A DNA stretch of 64,000 nt. Origin: Ctenosaura bakeri. Its lineage: Eukaryota > Chordata > Lepidosauria > Squamata > Iguanidae. Below the pieces are notes generated by a model. That model saw only the letters and a program-made list of their open reading frames with translations. It made no database searches and had not been told where the DNA came from. The DNA lies in assembly GCA_948474755.1 (NCBI GenBank), contig CAOLHI010001140.1, positions 124,001 to 188,000 on the forward strand, given 5' to 3'. Shown piece after piece: positions 21,395 to 30,387 of this stretch (position 1 is the first letter of the stretch; each line of letters starts with the position of its first letter). The translations under genes and the position numbers were made by a program.

Positions 21395-22490
21395 TTACGG
21401 AGTTGTAAGAAACTCCTGAAGTAAATAAAACAGCAGGCCACAAATTGTGATCCTGAAGACAAGTGGCCAAATCATCCACAGGGCATTACCTTCTTATACT
21501 GGACATGGAGAAATTCCTCTCTCCCGGCCCTTCTCCCTTCCCTATAACAGTCCCAGATAACGTGATACATACTATCTTGAACCCCACATAAATCACAAAG
21601 GTTCATTTCTGCCTGTTTGATTGCAATGAGCTGCACAGTGTTCTGTGAGCACCCAAAAGGGCAGACATGCCTTACCCAACCCTGTTGTTCAAAGATCCAA
21701 AAATCCTTCAGAAAAGAACAAAAGGAGGAAAAACCTTCTACGACCTGTTGTCTCCGATTCCTCCGTCTCTGCCCTGCATTAGTCTCCTCCCTTTAGATGC
21801 ACCACTTCAGTTCACCAGAAGTAAAGATGCAGCTACACTCTGGTGCTGCAAGGTGGTTTTTGCAACAGTGTCTGCTGATTCATTCCCCGGTATCCCTACA
21901 ACGGCCAGGAATCCCACATCTCTCCAAATAAATTCCCATGAAATGGCTCAGCTGTCCAGGTTTCATTAATATAAGCATTCCTGCCGGCTGCCCCACCAGC
22001 CTGGACAGCAAGCAGTCCAGACAGGGAGCCTGGCAGAATCAGCACACGATCAGGATGAACACTGTGTATCCACTCTGGTCCCAACAAAACAGCCTCCAGT
22101 TTTGCAGATTCTTTATTGAATCCCAGTTAGATAATTTCGATACCCTCCCATTTCCATCCAGAGAACCCTGGGAAGCCTCTGTATAAATGGCATAGTAGAA
22201 ATTCTTCTGACAAGTGAATACATCCATAAATCGATTCCTTTTTGAAGCACTTGTATTACTCCTTGGGAGCCCAGGGTACGTAGATGCACGCCCACCAAAG
22301 GGGAATCCATAACCAGCCAAAAGTTGCTGGGGCAAGTTCCCTGGAAGCAACAAGCTTAGAGACTTTATATTTATCCAACAATTGCTAGACTCAAGCAACA
22401 CGGGCAAGGCAATAATTACATTTCTCAGGGCCACCAAAGAGAGGATGAGGATGGCACGAGCCTCCTTGGTTATCCCATCTCCCTGGTTAG
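21395..22490 (-). mobile_element. Degenerate LINE with RNase H domain and C-terminal Cys-His knuckle
   Basis: On the minus strand, open pieces give an RNase-H-like start (AIYTEASQGS, near 22160-22190). About 100 codons later comes GIPGNESADTVAKT (about 21855-21900), the hallmark GIPGNExAD motif of LINE RNase H. Downstream is CDLCGVQDSMYHVIWDC (about 21550-21598), a C-x2-C-x7-H-x4-C knuckle typical of the C-termini of I/R1-type LINEs. Frames change between blocks and stops intervene, so it is dead. Vertebrate CR1 and L2 lack RNase H, so this is a different, older lineage; the clade is not determined here. Confidence 0.7.
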
Positions 22491-22494
22491 GTGG

Positions 22495-22982
22495 AACCAC
22501 AGAACCTTAGAGTTGGGGGCATCCCATGTGCCATCTGGTCCAACCCCTGCTCAGTGCTGGATCTCCAGCTAGAGCATCTCCAGCAGGAGAGGAGGAGGAA
22601 GAGGAGAAGGAGGCATCTGCCCAGCCTTTCTATGAAGGCATCGAGAAAGTGACCCCTCCACCATTCTAGGCAATGGGTTCCATTGCAGGACTCTCCTCGC
22701 TATCAAGAAGTTCTTTCTAATGTTGAATTGAAATCTACCCTCCTGTGATTCCTTAGACCTGGTCCTACCCTCTGGGGCAGCAGAGAACAGGCCTGCCCCC
22801 TCCTCTCTGGGGCAGCCCTGGAGGTATTGAAAGAGGGCAATCCCTCACTCTTCTCTTCACCGAGAGGAATGTGGCCAGTAGCTCCTTCAACCGCTCCCCA
22901 CAGGTTTTCTTCTCCGTCCCTCTTATCATTCTTGTTGCCCTTCTCTGAGCCTCCTCCAACTTGTCTATCTCTTCCTGGAGGA
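22495..22982 (-). mobile_element. CR1 3' fragment
   Basis: The + strand begins ACCACAGAACCTTAGAGTTGGGGGCATC and runs through CCATCTGGTCCAACCCC to CTTCTCTGAGCCTCCTCCAACTTGTC, the complement of the CR1 3' region. It abuts a + strand CR1 fragment. Confidence 0.85.
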
Positions 22983-23287
22983 CAGAGCCAGCTTGTTTTC
23001 TGTTGCTCCAGAGACTAGGGAGACGGAGCAATGGCTTCAAATTTCAGGGAAAGAGATTCCACCTAAATATTAGGAAGAACTTTCTGAGAGTAAGGACAGT
23101 TTGAATACAGTGAAATATGCTTCTGTGGTGGAGTGTGGTGGAGTCTCCTTCTTTGGAGGTTTTGAAAGAGAGGCTGGATGGCCATCTGTCCAAGGGAGGG
23201 CTTGGATGGTGTCTTCCTACAGGGCAGAAGGGGTTGGACTGAAGGGCCCCTGGGTCTTTTCAACGTTTTTATTTTATGATTCTAAGC
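22983..23287 (+). mobile_element. CR1 3' fragment, tail interrupted by a hAT element
   Basis: GCTTGTTTTCTGTTGCTCCAGAGACTAGG, AGAGATTCCACCTAAATATTAGGAAGAAC and TTGGACTGAAGGGCC lead to the tail TTTTATGATTCTAAG. That tail was the insertion target of the hAT element that follows. The last CR1 bases resume at 24042. Confidence 0.88.
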
Positions 23288-24041
23288 CAGTGGTTCTCAA
23301 CCTGTAGGTCGCGACCCTTTGGGGGTCGAATGACCCTTTCACAGGGGTACCTAGACCATTGGAAAATACGTATTTCCGATTGTCTAGGCCCCATTCCCTC
23401 CTTGGTGGTGGTGTGCCAGCGTGAGCCATGTGCTCATGTCCTTCTGCCCCTTTTGGCAGGAGCACGTGCGGCCACAGCATCGCCACAGCAGGAGTGGTGG
23501 TGCGCAAGCGTGAGCCATGCGCTCGTGTCCTTCTGCCCCCTGTTCAGAAGGGACTGAAATCACTCCCCTTCTCCGCTACCAGGAGAACCTCTCATCTGAC
23601 GGGCCAGCTTGGGGGGGGCGGCGGCAGCATGGGGGGCAGGTCCCCTCCTTTCCATGGCCCCTGCCCCACTCGCCACGAGGAAGGCGCTGCAGAAGGGCCA
23701 GGGGGCTGTGCCCAGCGCAAAAGACAAAGGTGCTGGGATTCCTCCCCCCACAGCCAGGGTCAACACTCTGGAAACTTTCCCCACACTGCCCCCTCCCAGC
23801 GGAAACGAGAGCGAAGAAGAAGCAGAGCCGGGGGGGGTTCTTGGAGTTTTTCCCGGGGGAGACATGTGGCTCCTCTTTCCCTCCCTGTCCACCCCCCCCC
23901 AGTTCCTGGCCAGCGAGGTGGCCTTTGCCGGGGGGGGGGAGGCATCGTAAATAATAAATAAATAATTTTATGGTTGGGGGTCACCCCAACATGAGGAACT
24001 GTATTAAACGGTCGCGGCATTAGGAAGGTTGAGAACCACTG
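23288..24041 (+). mobile_element. Non-autonomous hAT (SPIN-like) DNA transposon
   Basis: The ends are inverted repeats: CAGTGGTTCTCAACCT at 23288 and AGGTTGAGAACCACTG ending at 24041. Next to the left end come GGTCGCGACCCTTTGGGGGTC and CCCTTTCACAGGGGT, which I recognise as the SPIN/hAT terminal sequence. Flanks are TTCTAAGC (left) and TTCTAAGA (right), an 8-bp target duplication with one mismatch, as expected for hAT. No transposase is present. The interior is GC-rich, repeats a segment of about 45 bases, and does not look like a SPIN interior. Strand is arbitrary. Confidence 0.88.
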
Positions 24042-24452
24042 TTCTAAGAATTTAGAATCCTCTGTGGGATTGCTCTGGTGCTTCTCCCTGGACGACGGAT
24101 CCCAGGGTCGCCTTGGATGGAGCCAGGGCAGAGGAAGGGAGGTCGAAGCGCTGTCTTTTTGTGGGGTGAAATGAGCTCCTTCTTCTGTCGGTCCGCAGTG
24201 GTCCTCTGTGCGCGCCGTCTTGAAAAGCGGGAAGGTTCCGCTGCGTCCCCTCTCCCCCCCGTGCAGATGAATCTTCAGCACGAGTTGGCTTCTGGGCTCC
24301 AAGCGACTTGTCCTAGAGAACGCCCGCGCCCCTGGGGCCCCTGACTTGGGTTTCCCGCGCCCCCTGGCCGGCCTGAATCCCCCTCCCTCCCCCTCCCCGC
24401 CTCCTTTCCTTCCTTCAAGGGTCCCCGACACCCCTCTCTCTCTCTCCTGCAG

Positions 24453-26141
24453 GGCAAAGGGACGGCCGGGGCTCGGCTGCTGCCGGGGACTCTCCTCCTC
24501 GCCCTGCTCGCCCACTGGGGCGGCGTGGCCCAGCCCTGCCCGGCGGCGTGCCAGTGCTTCGGGAACACGACGGTCTTCTGTGCGGAGGAGTGCCTGGCGG
24601 AGGTACCAGAGGGGCTGCCCGACGGCGCCACGCAGCTCTTCTTGTGGAGACCTCGCTGGGCGCCGTCCTGAGCGGGGCCTTCGCCAACACCAGTGCCCCG
24701 CTCCGCCGGCTGGCCTTCCTCTGCAGCCCGCTCCGCGCCCTGGGTGAGGGGGCCTTCGCGGGGCTTCCAGCCCTGCAGGAGCTGGCCATCTCCTCCAGCC
24801 AGCTGACGGCACTGCGCGGCGAGAGCCTCCGGGGCCTGGCCGGCCTGAGCGCCCTCTCGGTCAAGTTCAGCCCGCTGGAGAGCCTGGAGGAGGGGCTCCT
24901 CCGGCACACGCCCGCCCTCCGGACGCTCGACCTGCAGGGGAACCGGATCGGGGCCCTGCCCGCGGGCCTCTTCCACCCGGTGGGCCACCTGGAGAGCCTC
25001 TCGCTCGCCCAGAACAGCCTGGCCGGGCTGCCCGGGAGCATCTTCCTCCCCCTATCGCACCTGCGCCTCCTCCGGCTCAGCGACAACAACCTGTCCTGCC
25101 TGCCCGCCGAGGTCTTCCTCCCGCTGCGCGGCCTCTGCGAGCTCTTCCTCGACGGGAACGCGCTGCCCGAGCTGCCAGCGGGGCTCCTCTCCCGGCAGGA
25201 GCGGCTGTGGAGGCTCCACCTCCAGCGCAACGCCCTCGGGGGGCTCCGGGCCACCGCCTTCGCCTCGCTGGCCGGCCTGGCCTTCCTGCGCCTGGACGGC
25301 AACCGGCTGAGGGAGCTGCCCGAGGGGCTCTTCTGGGGGACCGGCGGCCTGGTGGAGCTCTCCCTGGCCCACAACCGGCTGGAGAGCCTCCCGGAGGGGC
25401 TCTTTGGCCACCTCCCGCGCCTCTCCCTGCTGGAGCTGTCCCACAACCACCTCCGCAGCTTGCCCGCCGGGCTCTTCGGGGGGCTGCCGGCCCTCACCCG
25501 GCTGCAGCTGGGCCACAACAACCTCAGCATGCTCCCCCCGGAGCTGCTGGCCAACCTCACCGGCTTGGAGGCCCTGGACCTTTCGCACAACCGGCTGGCA
25601 ACTCTGCCGGAGGGCCTCTTCGACTTCAACTTTGCCCTCTTCTACGTGGCTCTGGGAAGCAACCCCTGGGCCTGCGATTGCCAACTGGGCTACCTGGCCG
25701 ACTGGCTCCAGTACATGGACGACCTGGTCAATGCTCAAGCCCTCTGCGGGAGTCCGGCTCACCTCAAGGGACTCAGCCTCCCGGGGGTCAGGAAGGAGCA
25801 GCTGGTGTGTCCCCGGCGCCCGCCTGGATCTGCCCGGTGCCGGGTGGAGGCTCAGGATTCCTCAGAGGAGGACCCAAAACACCCGCCCCAGTGCGCTTAC
25901 CAGGATGCGGAGGGGGGCGTCCAGCTGGCCTGTGACCAGGACGGTTGCCACCACCTGAGGCTCACCTTCCTCCAGGCGATGGCAGCGTGGAAGGCAAACG
26001 GGGAGCATTTCAGGGGGAACTGGACACTGGACTCCAGGGTGTGGGATGCTGAGAGTCCAGGTCTCAGTTACCATTGAGAAAGAGAAGCCCCTGGCTGGAT
26101 GGGGGACCACGGCAGCACCAACGAACACAAAGGCCCCGTAG
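24453..26141 (+). CDS. CPN2: CPN2, carboxypeptidase N regulatory subunit (two frameshifts)
   Basis: CPN2 is the secreted, liver-made LRR subunit that stabilises the catalytic subunit of plasma carboxypeptidase N. The exon follows the acceptor CTCTCTCCTGCAG (AG 24451-24452) and opens in frame with LLPGTLLLALLAHW (signal peptide), then QPCPAACQCF (N-cap). No ATG is present, so the start lies in an upstream exon not identified here, or the first codons have changed. About 14 LRRs follow, then NPWACDC, the LRR C-cap and the CPN2 signature CAYQDAEGG...LACDQDGC. A base is missing near 24645 (apparent stop 24669). One is extra near 26036-26039: there the frame ends early at 26077, but the next frame continues CGMLRVQVSVTIEKE, matching the human C-terminus CGSLRLTVSIE, to TAG at 26139. 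From exon start this is about 562 codons (545 in human). The GC content is very high. Confidence 0.94.
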
Positions 26142-26217
26142 GGCAGACCACCTCACCCAGGTGGAGGGAAGAGGACTCTGGAGGGGCAAGTGCAACTACC
26201 CCTGAAATCTTGGATGG

Positions 26218-26480
26218 CTTTGGCCAGGCTCAGCCTCTCAGTTCCTCCCAGAAGGACAGAAGCCTACCTTACAGGGTTGTTATAAAAGACAAACACACCA
26301 AAGTGGAGGAAAGCACTGGTGTTTCCCTCTGTCTCTCCCTCTCCCTCTAGTCTTGTGTCCACCAAGGCAGACCTCCAAATGTGCCAGATGACAGTTCCCA
26401 GCACAGCAAAGGGTGCACTGGGGATGATGAGGGCTGTAGTCGAACACACCTGGAGGGCACCAGCTTGGTTGGAGTTTCTG
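26218..26480. mobile_element. SINE fragments downstream of CPN2
   Basis: GCCTACCTTACAGGGTTGTTATAAAAG (about 26261-26290) resembles a MIR-type 3' end. GATGATGAGGGCTGTAGTCGAACACACCTGGAGGGCACCAGCTTGG (about 26422-26468) is a motif I recognise from many reptile repeats. Element boundaries are unclear. Confidence 0.45.
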
Positions 26481-26685
26481 GTGGCCTGCTCTTTTCTCAG
26501 GAGGAATTGACCATCAAAGAGAGACCTGCTACAACAAGGTGAAGCCTTTGCTCCAAGCATCCAAAAATGTGTCTTTTTGAAATGTTCACAGGCTTTGATT
26601 AAGAAAAATGGAAGAAATGAAGCAAAATGAGTATAAGATGCTAGATTTACAGCTAAGTAGATAGGAAATAATACAGTTAATGGTC

Positions 26686-26691
26686 AATAAA
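26686..26691 (+). terminator. Candidate CPN2 polyadenylation signal
   Basis: AATAAA lies about 545 bases after the inferred CPN2 stop, in AT-rich sequence. It is the first such hexamer I noticed after the stop. There is no direct evidence of use. Confidence 0.35.
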
Positions 26692-26699
26692 ATATGCAG

Positions 26700-29320
26700 C
26701 AAGATGATGATGATGATTGATGAAAAGATGATGATGATTCACTTCTGGGAAAGCTATCATTGCAGCAAGTTTGCATTTGCCTAAATCAAGACCCAGAAGT
26801 TCATCTCAACCTGGGTGGAGAAAGGGGAACCCCTGAGCCCTCATGAACTCTTTGCAGTCCATGTGCCATAGAACAAGATTTTTTTAAAAATTTGGGGATG
26901 AAACAAGTATCCCAAAATGCCCCCTAAACACTGTCTGGAACGAAGGCTTCCCTTCCTGCCAGTCCCCTCCAGCTCCCCAAATTGGACGCCAAGCCCAGAT
27001 CCCACAGCAATGGTCCACTCTTGATCCAAATCCATCACCGGAAAATGGCAGCATGGACTATAAGATGGAAACTGGAAAAATCAGGTTGCACGGGGGGCAA
27101 GCAGCGGAAGAGTTGCTGCTCTTCCTACTAGAGATTGCATGCTGCATGGCCCCCCGCAGTAAGACAAAGGACACCTGTCAGGGAGCTCTGCCAGGCTGCG
27201 CCTTCTTGCCAGGGGTTGTGGAAAGCTCACTGCTGACCTTCAGGGAGATTTCCTGCTCAGGTCCCAGGCTGAGGCTTTCCAGAAAAAAGGCTCTTCATGG
27301 GGGGGGCACTGGGCCTTCCCTCCCTGCCTTCCTCCAGGGTGAACAAGGGGCCCAAATGCCACTGCACCCACCATTTCTCTCCCCTGTCCCTTCCCGTTGC
27401 ACCTGACCTTTCTGTGGCACAGGTGTTGCACAAGTGCAGTCTACACACAAACCCTTTCACACTGGGCCAGGGAGTCCTGACTGAGCTAGGGAGGGATGGG
27501 GGTGAAGGCTGTGAAGCCACCTCACATGCAAACAAAAAACCAAAATAAAAATAAATGCAATAAATAAAAAAAATCAAACATGGTTCTCCTCCTCTAGTTC
27601 CACGTCTTGAGATCTGTCTCCCTGTCTGGAGACTCAGAGAAACAAGCTTCCCGTGGGACTTCCGCTGACGGCCCTGGGAGACCCGGCAAGTGGTGCATCC
27701 CCTAATCAGTGGGGGCCAGTAAGGGTTCCACTGGGCGTACTGGAGGCACGTCTGTCCTTGGCCGCTTTAGGGGGAAACAGCCCAGCACCGCCCTTCCCTC
27801 CCTCTTTCTCTCTCTCTCTGCGCCTGGTGTCCTGGGACTGTGGGGAGAGCTGCTCTGCTTCCTACAGAATTTTAGAGGTCTGAAGAGGTGGTCCTGAGGG
27901 AGCCAGTGTGGGATCAGGTGGCCCCTGTGCACCTAAGTCCAGGTGGGGGGAGGGGGGTTTGCTCAGCCGGAGACCCCTCCCCATGGCCCAACAGCTTCCT
28001 CCCAGCAGGGTGTCTGTCTCAGAATCAGGGTGAGACCTCCGGTGCCCTTATCTCGCCAGGCAGGCCTGCAGATCCAGGAGAGGCTCACACACCCATGGAG
28101 GGGGGAGAGAGGGGGAGGGAGGGGGTGGCTGTGCTCTCCAGATCATCTCCCTGCCCCACCCCAGAGGGGAGGAGGGAGGCTCCAAAGAGCAGGCGTCCCC
28201 AAAGGCCCTGCGGACTCTGCAGTCCCTGACCACGGCCCTGCCTGCTCCCCAGGGGCTATGGGGCAGGTAAGTGATGAAGCCATTCAGGGCAAATGGCTTG
28301 CTGGGAGGTGGAAGGCAGAAGCCCCTTCCCTCCTCTCCCCTCCTCTCCCTTCCCTGCCGCTCCTCTTCGGCCGTGGCCCCTCCGAGCCCAGCCCTCCTGC
28401 TTGGGAGCTCCTTCTCTGGCTGCAGGGGAACAGGGGGAAGTCAGCACCTTGGCAGCTGGCTCTGGGCTACCAGGGAGGAGGGCGAAGGGCACCCGTGGGT
28501 GTTGAGAGCACCACATTTGGGAACGTGAGGAGGGGGGATGGGAACCAGTGGCAGCAGCAGGAGGAGGAGGAGAGCAGGACACGCTATGCTTCACATCAGA
28601 CTGAACTGTGTATGTGCCAAAGAGGAGGAGGAGGAGAGAAGGGGCAGAGAGATGGGTGGGTGGCGGCCACTTGGCTCAGTTCCCCCTTGCCGGATCAGCC
28701 TTATGGGCTCTTCAAGTTCCCTGCCAGGGTTGCCCCCTGGCTTTCTGGTGTGCCCCTTCTGCATCCCGGGGGCTCTTCTTCCTAAGCAGCCTTCCCATTC
28801 ATGAGACAGAAAGAGATGGGGGGAAAGGAAAGAGGGGCTCCAGGAGGTGCTGCAGAACCCCAGAGTTCCCAGGAGGGCAATGGGATATGACGCCAGGCTG
28901 GGAAAGCGCAGTGGAGGGGAAAGAAAGACACCCACCTGAGCGAAAGGAAACCCCCCAGGGGAGAAAAAGGGGCCCCAGAGGGAATGCTGCCTCGCTCTGG
29001 GAAGACCCCAGAAAGCCAGCCTGTTTCTCACATTTCTCACGCTGAAGTGCCCATTAATTCTTTTCTCTCTCAGCCTAAGCCAGGGCTGGACGATGTAAGG
29101 AGTTCTGACATTTCAGAATTTCAGCTCCCGCCATCCCCTTCCAAGGCCATTCTGGCTGGTGCTGATGTGGTATCCAGATGGCTAGAGGTTGCCCACCCTG
29201 GCTTCCAGCCTTTCCAAGCAACCCTTGAATCCCCTCCCACGGACACACACCCTCTCAAAATGTGGCCTCCAACACTCTCAGGTAAGAGTGTCCCTGTGGG
29301 AGGGACCGACACATACACAG
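26700..29320. other. Intergenic DNA between CPN2 and the mucin-LRR gene
   Basis: No gene was recognised. It contains a GATGAT tract (about 26704-26740), AT-rich sequence near 27540-27580 and purine-rich stretches. The stretch 29099-29230 is probably a diverged repeat. Any 5' exon of the downstream gene could lie here but was not identified. Confidence 0.4.

Positions 29321-29357
<37 letters not shown>
29321..29357. repeat. (TC)n(CA)n microsatellite
   Basis: TC repeats at 29321-29344 are followed directly by CA repeats to 29357. Confidence 0.95.
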
Positions 29358-29360
<3 letters not shown>

Positions 29361-29514
29361 GAGGGGGCAGGGGGACAGAGAGAGAGAGCTATGGGCTTTA
29401 TATTCTGGGGTCCTAAGTCAGTGTCTTCATCGTTTCCCAGGGCTGAGCCCCTATAGAAGCGTCTCCCTTTAGGGAAAATAAACCTGCCAAGGAAGTCACA
29501 GCCCCACCACATTC

Positions 29515-30248
29515 TGTGCCAGCCGAGCCTCATCTGGAGTCCTGGGTTCAGGTCTGGGCACCCGGCTTAAAGAAGAATACAGACAAGTTGGAGGCAGTTC
29601 AGAGAAGGGCAATGAGGAGGATAAGCGGTCTGGAGGGTGAAGAGGAGGCCTGGTCTTGCAGATTAATTGCAGATTATGGTCGAGTTTGTTCAGGGAAGGG
29701 AGGGGTGTGAGAAAGTAAAGGAAACAGTTAAAATGATTTTCCACACGAGAAAAAAGGGAAACTAATAAGCTACACCTTTTCCTGGGAGAGGGCAAAAAAG
29801 AAGGAAACACTGTATGTAGATGAGTGGCTAGTTAAATGGTGGGTATGCTATCGTGAAAAGCAACACTTTTTGTTTTGTGAGATATTTTATATTAATAAAC
29901 TCACATATATATATAAAAAAAGAGGACGGGGTGAAGGAGCTGGGCCTGCTCAGCTTGGTGAAGAGAAGACTGAGAGGTATCAGGACTGCCCTCTTCAAAG
30001 ACCTCAATGCCTGCTGCAAAGAGTAGAGGGTAGATTTGTTCCCCACTGCCCGGGACATGGGACCGGGTCGAATAGCTTTAAGTGACAGGAGGGCACATTT
30101 TGATTGATCGCTAGCAGGACTGCTTGATGGCAGGAGCAGTCTGGCAATGGGACCCATTTCCTCGAGAGGTGGGAGGGACCTCCTTCTCTGAACATCCTCT
30201 ATAAAGAAAAAAGGGCTGGATGGCTACCTGCTGTGTGCCTTGATACAC
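29515..30248 (+). mobile_element. CR1 3' region, interrupted
   Basis: The first part (29515-29650) has CTCATCTGGAGTCCTGGGTTCAGG, GACAAGTTGGAGGCAGTTCAGAGAAGGGCAATGAGG. The second (29925-30248) has AAGGAGCTGGGCCTGCTCAG and CTGGCAATGGGACC, and ends near GCTGGATGGCTACCTGC. Between them an AT-rich stretch of about 250-300 bases ends in ATATATATAAAAAAAG and is not CR1. It is probably a later insertion. Confidence 0.8.
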
Positions 30249-30387
30249 CCGGGACATTTTCTTTCCTACCAGATTCATGAAGAATGGCCTCTGTGGACCG
30301 AAAGGGTCGAGAGAGAAGCCCAAGCCAAAGAGGGGGACTAAAGGCAGGGAACTCCTTGGGGAGAGACCACCCTTGCTTTCTGCCAGA

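Noticed and set aside
22495..23287. Twin-priming inversion of a single CR1 (also at 55653-56453)
   Set aside because: Both opposed fragments carry the CR1 3' terminus, so they are two insertions and not one inverted copy.
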